64,000 nt of DNA from Polyangium sp. 15x6 (GTDB lineage Bacteria > Myxococcota_A > Polyangia > Polyangiales > Polyangiaceae). Where the stretch lies: contig NZ_JASBQE010000018.1 of assembly GCF_029960785.1 (NCBI RefSeq), forward strand, positions 1 through 64,000, given 5' to 3'. The notes under the pieces are model-generated. The model did not search any database and was not told the origin of the DNA. It saw only the letters and a program-made list of their open reading frames with translations. Below are positions 57,168 to 64,000 of the stretch, in pieces. Both the position numbers and the translations under genes were made by a program. Each line of letters begins with the position of its first letter. Position 1 is the first letter of the stretch.

Positions 57168-58784
57168 TCAGCGAATCTGCACGGCGTCGGCGATGACGTA
57201 ATAACCGGTCGTCGTCCAGCGCGAGACGGTGACCTTGTTCCAGCCTGCCGAGAAGTTGTACGTACCGATGAGCTGCCACGAGCCGCCGCCCGTCTGCTGA
57301 TTCTTGTTCACCGTGCCGAGCTTCGTGCCGCTCGCGTTGAACATGACGAAGGGCGTCGTCGTCGACCGGTCGGAGGCCGAGGTCCACCACGCGTAGACCT
57401 GCTTCGAGGCCGCCGCGGAGAGGTAGAACTCGAACGTCGCGCCGTCGGAGATCGCCTCCGTGGGCGCGGCGTAGTACCCCGTGCCGTAATACCCGGCGAC
57501 GTTCGTGGACGAAGTCCAGTTCGCCGAAGGCGCCACGATGCGCGCTACCGCGCTGTTGTTGTTCGCGTTGTTGCTGTCGACCGTGATGGACGAGCCGCCG
57601 CCACCGCCGCCACCGACGCAGGTGTTGATGCGGTTCATGTAATCGGCCCAGGGGAAGCCGGTCCCGGGGTCGTTCGCCCGGTTCACCGGATCCGGCTGGT
57701 AATGGCCGATGATGTGCTGCCGGTCGCGGATGATGTTCTGCCGCTTGACGATGTCGCAGGAGAGCTTGGCCGACGCCGCGACCTGGCCCTCCGTCCACAG
57801 GTTCGCGCTGGTATACGGATACCCGCCGTGCTCGATGCCGACCGAGCGCGGATTCGTGGGAAGGCCATTCCAGCTCGCGCCGACGTGATGCGCCGTGTTC
57901 GCCTCGTCGACGAGCGCCGAGATCTCGCTGCCGCTCTCGTTGACGACGTAATGCGCGCTCGTCTTGTAGGGGTTCGTCGGGTAGGGCGTCGTGAGCCAGC
58001 CCCAGCAGCCCGAATACCCGCCGGCGCAGGTGTGGATGACGAGCAGCTCGGCCTTGTATCCGCTGCGGCCCGAGGTGTAGTTCGACGAGGGCGCCGGACG
58101 CCACACGGCGCCGGCATAAACGGCGTTCGCGGGCCCGGGTTTGCCGACGAACTGGGGCATCGGGAACTTCGGCGTCGCCTCGGGGTTCGGCGCCAGGATC
58201 TCGTCGATCCCGCTGTCCTCGGGCGCCGCGATGCCCTCGCGCAGGTGGCGATAGACCTCGTCATGGACGAAGTGCGCCTGCGCGTCGAGGCTCGGATGGT
58301 TGAAGTACGCCGCCACCGCGGGCGCCCACGCGCCGATGTCCGCGCGGTCGAAGCCCATCTCCTTGGCGTGGGCGTCGAGCAGCGCCGCCGCGGCCCGGAT
58401 GTTGGCCTCGGGCTCGGTCTGGACCTCCTCTTCGCTCAGGCCCGCGAGCGCGGCGCCCTTCGTGAGCGCCTCGCCGCGCAATGCCATCACGCCATACGCA
58501 GCCGGGACACCGTCGAACTCGGAGGTATCACCGGGCACGTGATAGAGCTGCGTCTCGGTGTATCCGAGCGCGACGAGGAGCGAGGCCGGAACGGAGAAAT
58601 CCTTCGCGGCGGCGTCGAAATGGGGCTGATAAGGGTGCATACCAGCGGTATGGCTACCGGCCCCTTCACCGGGAATTTGTGTGGCGTCCCCCTCGCCAGT
58701 GCCTTCCTCGCCGCCGCAGCCGGAGAGCATGGCGGAGGCGGAAAGCACGGGCGCGAACATCAGCAAGCAGAGAAGACGTCTCAT
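57168..58784 (-). CDS. Secreted lipoprotein with lytic-transglycosylase-like and amidase domains and a golvesin-type tail
   Basis: I choose ATG 58784 (MRRLLCLLMF), giving 538 residues with a lipobox near LSGC. An N-terminal part (about 45-170) has the helical SLT-like outline with GYTETQLYHV and YGVMAL. The middle is an N-acetylmuramoyl-L-alanine amidase (amidase_2) with zinc ligands His in LLVIHTC near 250, His in TAHHVGAS near 300 and His in IIGHYQPD near 360. The last 140 residues, after a glycine stretch, form a beta-sandwich of the golvesin C-terminal type (VAGYYGTGYYAAPTEAIS). Together they suggest cell-wall cleavage, either for growth or for lysis of prey. Confidence 0.82.
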   Translation of the reverse strand: MRRLLCLLMFAPVLSASAMLSGCGGEEGTGEGDATQIPGEGAGSHTAGMHPYQPHFDAAAKDFSVPASLLVALGYTETQLYHVPGDTSEFDGVPAAYGVMALRGEALTKGAALAGLSEEEVQTEPEANIRAAAALLDAHAKEMGFDRADIGAWAPAVAAYFNHPSLDAQAHFVHDEVYRHLREGIAAPEDSGIDEILAPNPEATPKFPMPQFVGKPGPANAVYAGAVWRPAPSSNYTSGRSGYKAELLVIHTCAGGYSGCWGWLTTPYPTNPYKTSAHYVVNESGSEISALVDEANTAHHVGASWNGLPTNPRSVGIEHGGYPYTSANLWTEGQVAASAKLSCDIVKRQNIIRDRQHIIGHYQPDPVNRANDPGTGFPWADYMNRINTCVGGGGGGGSSITVDSNNANNNSAVARIVAPSANWTSSTNVAGYYGTGYYAAPTEAISDGATFEFYLSAAASKQVYAWWTSASDRSTTTPFVMFNASGTKLGTVNKNQQTGGGSWQLIGTYNFSAGWNKVTVSRWTTTGYYVIADAVQIR

Positions 58785-58967
58785 GGCGTGAACCCTTCTT
58801 CGTTTCCGGGGTGGGATCGTGTGGGCCTTCGGGACGCGATGCCGAGGCAGGGATACGAAATGGAGGCGTACGTTGATTGGCCGCCGGGCGCAAGCGCGAG
58901 TCACCGCTTTGCGCGCCGCATCTGTCCGGAGCAATGATGACGCGGGGCGTAACGCCTGGAATTCAGT

Positions 58968-61106
58968 TCATTCGAGCTCGTCCGATATGAACATCTGTGT
59001 GGACAGGACGACCGTCCCCTTCTGAATCTTTCCAATCATGGTGAACAGGCTCGTCTTCCCGTCGCCATCGAGATCACCCTCGGCGGAGACTTCGAACCCG
59101 TCCTTGCCCGGATCGGGCCCACCGCGCTTTGGGCCTTTGTAGTTCCCGCCAGCACGGTATTCGTACTGGTACCGGATCGGCTGCACGAGCGAGACCTTGA
59201 GGCAACGCCAGCCCGAAGCCTCATCGCCCTGCTCGAAATCCTGCCCCGGCTTCCCTGAAGGCACATACGTCGTGTCCCGGGGCACGACGCTCGGCACCGG
59301 CGTCGCCGATTTGCACAGCTTGTGCGTCACCGTCTTGGCATCGAACTGCTCGCGCTCGTACGCGGCCACGGCCGCGCGCGCCATCATGCCGAGCATGCTC
59401 CGTGCCTCCACGGCTTTCGCGCTCGCCGTGTACCGTTTGACGGCGTTCACCGCGAGCGCCGCGCCGATCCCCAGAAGCTCCGCCGCGCCGTCCCCGGTCG
59501 CGGAGAGCTCGAGCCCACGATCGCTCGGGAAAAGCACGAGCGAGAGCATCGATCCGCCCCCGACCCGCGTGCCGGGCGCTGCGCCCGACGTCGGATCGGC
59601 GATCAGCCTGGCGAGCGCCGGGTCGAAGAAAAGCAGCATGTGCGACGCGGCCTTCTCCTTCGCGCGCGCCGTGAGGAACGCTGGATTCGTGGCCAGCGTA
59701 TTCGTGTCTTTCCCGAACCGCCGCACGGCGTCGAGCGCGACCTTTTTGTTGCCGAGCCCGATGACGGCGAACCCCGGCCGCATTTCGATGTGGAGGATGG
59801 AGCCGTCCCCCATATCCCGCGTGTACGTATCCCCTCTGCGCGTGTCCTTCTTGTCGGGCTTTACGCCGACATGGAAGCTCGAAAAGCTCCTTTTCTGCGC
59901 GTCCGCATCCTTCGTCGCAATCACCACGAGCGCCGCCATGTCCTTCGCGGGATCGTCGCTCGCGTCGTCGAACGAAAACGGCCGCTTCGGATCCCGGTAC
60001 AATCCGACCACGACCTCACCGCCGAGCGCCTTTTCGAAGTCCGCGAGGTCGATCCCGATGTCACCGAGCCCCCGCTTCAACAAGCTCTGCGCGGAACCAG
60101 GCGATATCGAGCGTCCGAGCACCGCCTCCAGAACGTCCTCCACGGTTTTGCCGGACGAACGCTGCGTCGACAAACCGATGGCAGCCAGCGCGCCTTCCGG
60201 CAGCTTCGGCATGAGCACCTGCGGCGCCGCGTCGAGCACCGAGCCGAGCGCCGGGAAATCGGGCCCATACCCCGAAAATCGCAGGTCGAGCCCGAGCCCC
60301 TGCGGTTGTCCCACGAGCGCGACGAAGAGGCGCGAGCCCGGCTCGGGCGGTGATTTCGAGCCGGCTCCCAGACCATGCAAATCGACCGCGATGAACGGAT
60401 CACCGGCGCGCTCCTTGACGAGCAACGCCGAGCCCTCGACCGAGGGCGCGCGCCCATGGCCGACCTCGAACGCGTCGCGGAGGTGCTCCTTTTGCAGGCA
60501 CCCGACGAGCGTGCGTGGCCCTTCGATCCACGCTCCATGCAGGACTTCGAGGCCCTTCGGCGAGCGGACGACGAAGAGGCCACGCTCCTTTTTCTCGGCC
60601 CCGAGCGCGTCGAGCGCCTTCGTCACGAGCGCCCCGTCGCTCATTCGAGCCGCATAACAAAACCTATCCATCGGCTCGGGCGAACCGCCGGGCGTGGCCG
60701 GGCCCGCGAACACGACGGCGCCCTCGAACGATTTGAGGAGATCCGCGACGAGCGCCGGGTCGAGTTTGAGCTTCCCCGAGAGACCCCCCGCGAGCTCGGA
60801 GAGCAGCCCCGCCCGGAGGGCCGGATCCATCGCGGCCAGCGCCTTCTCGGGCGGCGGCACGTTTGCCACGAGCACGGCGTCGCGTGGCACGAGGCGGAGG
60901 AGCGAATCGATCTTCTGCGGCGGCTCGAGCGCCGCGTCCTTGGCCGGCGCGGCGACGGTGGTGGTGGGCGCGGGCGGCGCGACCGCGACGTCCGTTTTCG
61001 CCCCCTCGCCGGTCTCGGGCGGCGTCTGCACGGCCGCGCCGCCGCACGAAACGAGGGCCGAGAGACCGGCCCCGAAAAACAGTCCACGGACACGCCGCAT
61101 CGCCAT
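58968..61106 (-). CDS. Lipoprotein with a DUF3352-like body and a pilin-like C-terminal domain
   Basis: ATG 61106 (MAMRRVRG) has AGGAG nine bases before it; the product has 712 residues and the lipobox-like ALVSC near residue 21. The long body (about 70-560) of repeated hydrophobic strands with FAGPATPGGS and MLLFFDPALARL resembles DUF3352 proteins. The final 150 residues (AAVAAYEREQFD, then LCKSATPVP, YVPSGKPGQDFEQGD, GWRCLKVSLVQPIRYQYEY, EGDLDGDGKTSLFTMIG) match the globular part of myxobacterial type IV pilin-like proteins, but there is no prepilin cleavage site. A pilin head placed on a lipoprotein is unusual. Function unknown. Confidence 0.65.
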   Translation of the reverse strand: MAMRRVRGLFFGAGLSALVSCGGAAVQTPPETGEGAKTDVAVAPPAPTTTVAAPAKDAALEPPQKIDSLLRLVPRDAVLVANVPPPEKALAAMDPALRAGLLSELAGGLSGKLKLDPALVADLLKSFEGAVVFAGPATPGGSPEPMDRFCYAARMSDGALVTKALDALGAEKKERGLFVVRSPKGLEVLHGAWIEGPRTLVGCLQKEHLRDAFEVGHGRAPSVEGSALLVKERAGDPFIAVDLHGLGAGSKSPPEPGSRLFVALVGQPQGLGLDLRFSGYGPDFPALGSVLDAAPQVLMPKLPEGALAAIGLSTQRSSGKTVEDVLEAVLGRSISPGSAQSLLKRGLGDIGIDLADFEKALGGEVVVGLYRDPKRPFSFDDASDDPAKDMAALVVIATKDADAQKRSFSSFHVGVKPDKKDTRRGDTYTRDMGDGSILHIEMRPGFAVIGLGNKKVALDAVRRFGKDTNTLATNPAFLTARAKEKAASHMLLFFDPALARLIADPTSGAAPGTRVGGGSMLSLVLFPSDRGLELSATGDGAAELLGIGAALAVNAVKRYTASAKAVEARSMLGMMARAAVAAYEREQFDAKTVTHKLCKSATPVPSVVPRDTTYVPSGKPGQDFEQGDEASGWRCLKVSLVQPIRYQYEYRAGGNYKGPKRGGPDPGKDGFEVSAEGDLDGDGKTSLFTMIGKIQKGTVVLSTQMFISDELE

Positions 61107-61187
61107 ACGAAATTTCTCCTCCAGGACCATGAGAGCACGAACGCCCCCATGTCGGCAAAAGGAGAATGGCGAGGACGAAGCGCCGAT

Positions 61188-62048
61188 CTACCCCGCGAGC
61201 GCGGCCCGCACCCCATTCTCGAAGATGCGCAGGCCGAGGCCCGCGGCCGGGAGCGTCCCCGCGTCGCGTTGTCGGATCCAGTCGGGGTGGTTTTCCGGGT
61301 AGAGATACGCATCGGGGTGCGGCATGAGTCCGAAGATGCGCCCCGTGGGATCGCAGAGCCCTGCCATCCCGCCCGGCGAGCCGTTGGGGTTGTCCGGCCA
61401 GACCTCCGTCGGCGCCCCGCTCGCGTCCGCGTAACGCACGGGCACGAGGCGCGAGGCGAGGATCTCGTCGCGGAGTGATTCGTCGAGGAAGAGCAGCTTG
61501 CCCTCGCCGTGGCGGCTCGGCATCTCGATCGTGGGACCGATCCCGCGCGTCCACACGCAGGGGCTCGCGGGGTCGACGGCGAGCTTGACCCAGGTGTCGA
61601 AATACCCGAGCCGATCGTTGTGCACGAGCGCCGCCTGCTGCGCGGCGAGCGGCGTGCCCCGCGCGCGGCTCACGCCCGGCAAAAGGCCCAGACAAACCAG
61701 CGTCTGGAATCCATTGCAGACACCGAGCGCGAGTCCGCCGTCGTCCACGAACCGGCAGAGTGCCTCACCGAGCCGGAACCGGAGGCGATTGGCGAACACG
61801 CGCCCGCTCTGGATGTGGTCGCCGAAGGAAAAACCACCGATGAACGCGAGGATGTGATACCCGGCGAGCGCGTCGGCCCGCCCGCCGCGCTCCAGCATCT
61901 CGCTCAGGTGCACGAGATCGACCGTCGCGCCCGCGCGGGAAAACCCGGCGGCCGTCTCGGCCTCGCAGTTGAGCCCGTAGCCCGTGAGCACGAGGACACG
62001 CACGTCGCGCGCCTCCTTCGGCGCCAAGCGTTGACCATCAGACGGCAT
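61188..62048 (-). CDS. purQ: Phosphoribosylformylglycinamidine synthase, glutaminase subunit
   Basis: From ATG 62048 the 286-residue protein is a class I glutamine amidotransferase: VLVLTGYGLNCEAETAAGF at the N-terminus, the nucleophile Cys in LALGVCNGFQTLV, and the His of FGLMPHPDAYLYPENH with a Glu two residues beyond the Pro. It supplies ammonia to PurL for the fourth step of purine synthesis. The length is that of the partner of long PurL proteins. Its start overlaps the purL stop by 11 bases, so the two are translated together. Confidence 0.92.
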   Translation of the reverse strand: MPSDGQRLAPKEARDVRVLVLTGYGLNCEAETAAGFSRAGATVDLVHLSEMLERGGRADALAGYHILAFIGGFSFGDHIQSGRVFANRLRFRLGEALCRFVDDGGLALGVCNGFQTLVCLGLLPGVSRARGTPLAAQQAALVHNDRLGYFDTWVKLAVDPASPCVWTRGIGPTIEMPSRHGEGKLLFLDESLRDEILASRLVPVRYADASGAPTEVWPDNPNGSPGGMAGLCDPTGRIFGLMPHPDAYLYPENHPDWIRQRDAGTLPAAGLGLRIFENGVRAALAG

Positions 62049-64000
62049 GGGATTCCTCCTGGAAAGCGCGGCGGAGCGCGTCCGAGCCGAGCTCGGCGAG
62101 CGTTTGTCCTCCCTGACGAATACGAAGAAATCCCCGTCCCGACGAGCCCGGCTCGACCGTGCCGAGCCGGACGAGCGCGTGCGGCGCGAGGCGCGCTTCG
62201 AGCGCGGCCGCGTCCTCGGCGCGGGTGCTGAGCAGGATGCGCCCCGTCGATTCGCTGAAGAGCGCGATCGCCGGGGAAAGCCCGGCGCCCACGCCATCGA
62301 GCGAGACCGACAAACCGAGCTCGCTCGCCATCACCATGTGCGAGAGCGCGACCGCGAGCCCGCCGCGCGAGAGCACGTGCGCGGAGCGGACGAGGCCCGC
62401 CTCGTGCGCCGCGGCGAACGCCTGATATCGTGCCGCGAAGCGCTCAGGGGCCGTGCGCGGGACGCCGTCGAGGGCGAGCCCGAGGAGCCGCGAGAGCTCG
62501 CTCTCGCCGCACGCGTCCTCGGTCTCGCCGAGCAGATACACGACGTCGCCCGGCGTCCGCGGCGAAAGCGTGAGAGCGCATCGCACGTCCTTCATTTGCC
62601 CGATGACGCTGACGAGCAGGGTCGGCGGCACGGAGATCTTCACGCCGCCCAGGGTGGCGTCGTTCTTCATCGAGTCCTTGCCCGAGATGAGCGGCAGCCC
62701 GTACGCGACGCACGCCTCGTACAGGCCCTCGCACGCGCGCACGAGCTGCGCGAGCTTGTGCTCGCCGTCGGGCGTGGTCGCGCTCTTGATCGGGTCGGGC
62801 CAGCAGAAATTGTCGAGCGCGGCCATTCGATCGATTCGCGCGCCGGCGCAGAGGACGCGCCGCACGCCCTCGTCCGCGCAGGCGAGGGCCATCGCGTGCG
62901 TGTCGAGGTCGCTGTAATGCGGGTGGAGCCCCTCGCCGAGCACGACGCCCTCGTCGCGCCCGTGCCGCACGCGCATGACCGTGGCCGTGGATGGTACGTC
63001 CCGAAAAACGCCCACGAAGGGTTTTACCACCGCGAGCCCCTTCACCTCGTGATCGTAATGCCGAGCGTACCGCTCGCCGCTGCGGATGTTCGGCTGCGCG
63101 AGCATCGAGACCACGAGGTCGCCGATCGGCCGCGCGGCGAGCGCCCCGTCCCGGTCCGCCGTGCTCGCGAACGCCCGCGCGGGCGGGCTCCACCGCGCCG
63201 TCCGCACGACCTTCGGCAGCCCGCCGTGCAGGAACGCGAGCGCGAGATCACAGACCTTCTCCTCGCCGTACCGCACGACGAGCCTGCCCGAGCTCGTGAA
63301 GGTGCCGATCTCGGTGGCCTCCACCTCGCGCCGCGCGGCAAGCGCGAGGAACGCTTCGAGTTTGTCCGGAGGCACGGCCACCGTCATGCGCTCCTGCGCC
63401 TCGCTGACGAGGATCTCCCACGGAGCGAGGCCCGGGTATTTGAGCGGCACGCGGGCGAGGTCGATCTCCGCGCCGCCCGAGGCCTCGGCCATCTCGCCGA
63501 CGCTGCTCGAGAGCCCGCCCGCGCCGTTGTCGGTGATGCCGCTGTAGAGGCCCCGATCCCGCGCCTCGGCGAGCATGTCGAACATCATCTTCTGCGTGAT
63601 CGGGTCGCCGATCTGCACCGCCTGGACGGGCGAGCTCTCATTGAGCTCGACGCTGGAGAACGTGGCGCCGTGAATGCCGTCCTTGCCCACGCGCCCGCCG
63701 ATCATGACGATCCGGTCCCCGGGCGCCGTGAACTTTTCATGCGTGGGCCGGCCCGCCGTCTCGACGGGCATCGCCGCGACGGTCCCGCAATACACGAGCG
63801 GTTTGCCCGTGAACCGGTCGTCGAAGAGCTCGAAGCCGCGCATGTACGGGATGCCGGACTGATTGCCGCCGTCGATGACGCCGTGGTGCACGCCGTCGCG
63901 AATGCGCCGCGGGGGCATGAGGCCCTTCGGCAGCGCGCCGGTATGGTTTGGCTTGCCCAGACAATACCCCCACACGTTCGCGAGCAGGTCCGCCCCGAGC
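62038..64000 (-). CDS. purL: Phosphoribosylformylglycinamidine synthase, synthetase subunit (5' end outside the window)
   Basis: The visible 653 residues are the C-terminal part of PurL, which uses ATP to turn FGAR into FGAM with ammonia from PurQ. The frame is open to the window edge (GADLLANVWGYCLGK), so the start lies beyond. Landmarks are GGNQSGIPYMRGFELFDDRF, GGRVGKDGIHGATFSS, the Asn/Gly-rich ITDNGAGGLSSSVGEMAE and PLISGKDSMKND, typical of both repeats of the AIRS-like fold. The following purQ overlaps its stop. Confidence 0.93.
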   Translation of the reverse strand, partial: LGADLLANVWGYCLGKPNHTGALPKGLMPPRRIRDGVHHGVIDGGNQSGIPYMRGFELFDDRFTGKPLVYCGTVAAMPVETAGRPTHEKFTAPGDRIVMIGGRVGKDGIHGATFSSVELNESSPVQAVQIGDPITQKMMFDMLAEARDRGLYSGITDNGAGGLSSSVGEMAEASGGAEIDLARVPLKYPGLAPWEILVSEAQERMTVAVPPDKLEAFLALAARREVEATEIGTFTSSGRLVVRYGEEKVCDLALAFLHGGLPKVVRTARWSPPARAFASTADRDGALAARPIGDLVVSMLAQPNIRSGERYARHYDHEVKGLAVVKPFVGVFRDVPSTATVMRVRHGRDEGVVLGEGLHPHYSDLDTHAMALACADEGVRRVLCAGARIDRMAALDNFCWPDPIKSATTPDGEHKLAQLVRACEGLYEACVAYGLPLISGKDSMKNDATLGGVKISVPPTLLVSVIGQMKDVRCALTLSPRTPGDVVYLLGETEDACGESELSRLLGLALDGVPRTAPERFAARYQAFAAAHEAGLVRSAHVLSRGGLAVALSHMVMASELGLSVSLDGVGAGLSPAIALFSESTGRILLSTRAEDAAALEARLAPHALVRLGTVEPGSSGRGFLRIRQGGQTLAELGSDALRRAFQEESHAV

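Overview
The window is high-GC DNA whose genes use almost only G or C at third codon positions, so long antisense open frames are everywhere and were discounted. The gene content points to a myxobacterium, most like the Polyangiales (Polyangium/Sorangium type): cysteine-rich lipoproteins with NGDET/DCGG repeats, an ECF sigma factor with its own membrane anchor, several PAS-STAS (RsbR-like) stressosome proteins, CHAT/caspase-like proteases with WD40 propellers, a Hanks-type kinase, and a golvesin-type C-terminal domain. The taxonomic call is an inference; no rRNA gene is present.

Left part (1-23 kb). A partial hypothetical gene is followed by a two-gene unit (secreted barrel-like protein, then membrane-tethered ECF sigma factor) and two convergent cysteine-rich lipoprotein genes. 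The main object is a Tc-type (ABC) toxin operon of about 17 kb on the minus strand: a 3086-residue TcA subunit, a 2375-residue fused TcB-TcC (SpvB/RHS) subunit whose variable tail looks like a small methyltransferase fold, and, 15 bp further on, a degenerate PP2C-like gene that may be a partner or immunity gene.

Middle part (24-33.3 kb). An integrated element carries a small unknown gene, a sigma-region-4-like HTH gene, a very large replication protein (TOPRIM primase, DUF927-like helicase and family A DNA polymerase in one chain), a MerR-type regulator, a hypothetical gene, two small HTH genes behind a 30-bp palindrome, and a tyrosine integrase that ends about 100 bp before a tRNA-Ser(UGA). 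A 17-bp repeat occurs three times inside the replication gene in three different translation contexts, so it is conserved as DNA rather than as protein. A 13-base exact match to the common Illumina adapter stem lies at the left border, so the join there needs checking.

Decayed part (34.3-42.2 kb). A caspase-like protease gene, a CHAT protease joined to a SIR2-like segment and a WD40 propeller, a Ser/Thr kinase, and an AAA-ATPase/DUF1703-like gene are all broken by stops, frameshifts or deletions. The ancestral CHAT-SIR2-WD40 protein has the layout of an effector plus sensor.

Right part (42.2-64 kb). Two similar modules (short-chain dehydrogenase followed by a PAS-STAS protein) flank a TetR regulator with inverted operator-like sites. 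Then come an LCMT-family methyltransferase, a PhoX-like protein translationally coupled to a diheme cytochrome lipoprotein, a peroxide-stress cluster (oxyR, catalase, ankyrin protein) with two textbook OxyR boxes, a TolB-like lipoprotein, a muralytic amidase lipoprotein, a lipoprotein with a pilin-like tail, and the purine genes purL (5' end outside the window) and purQ.
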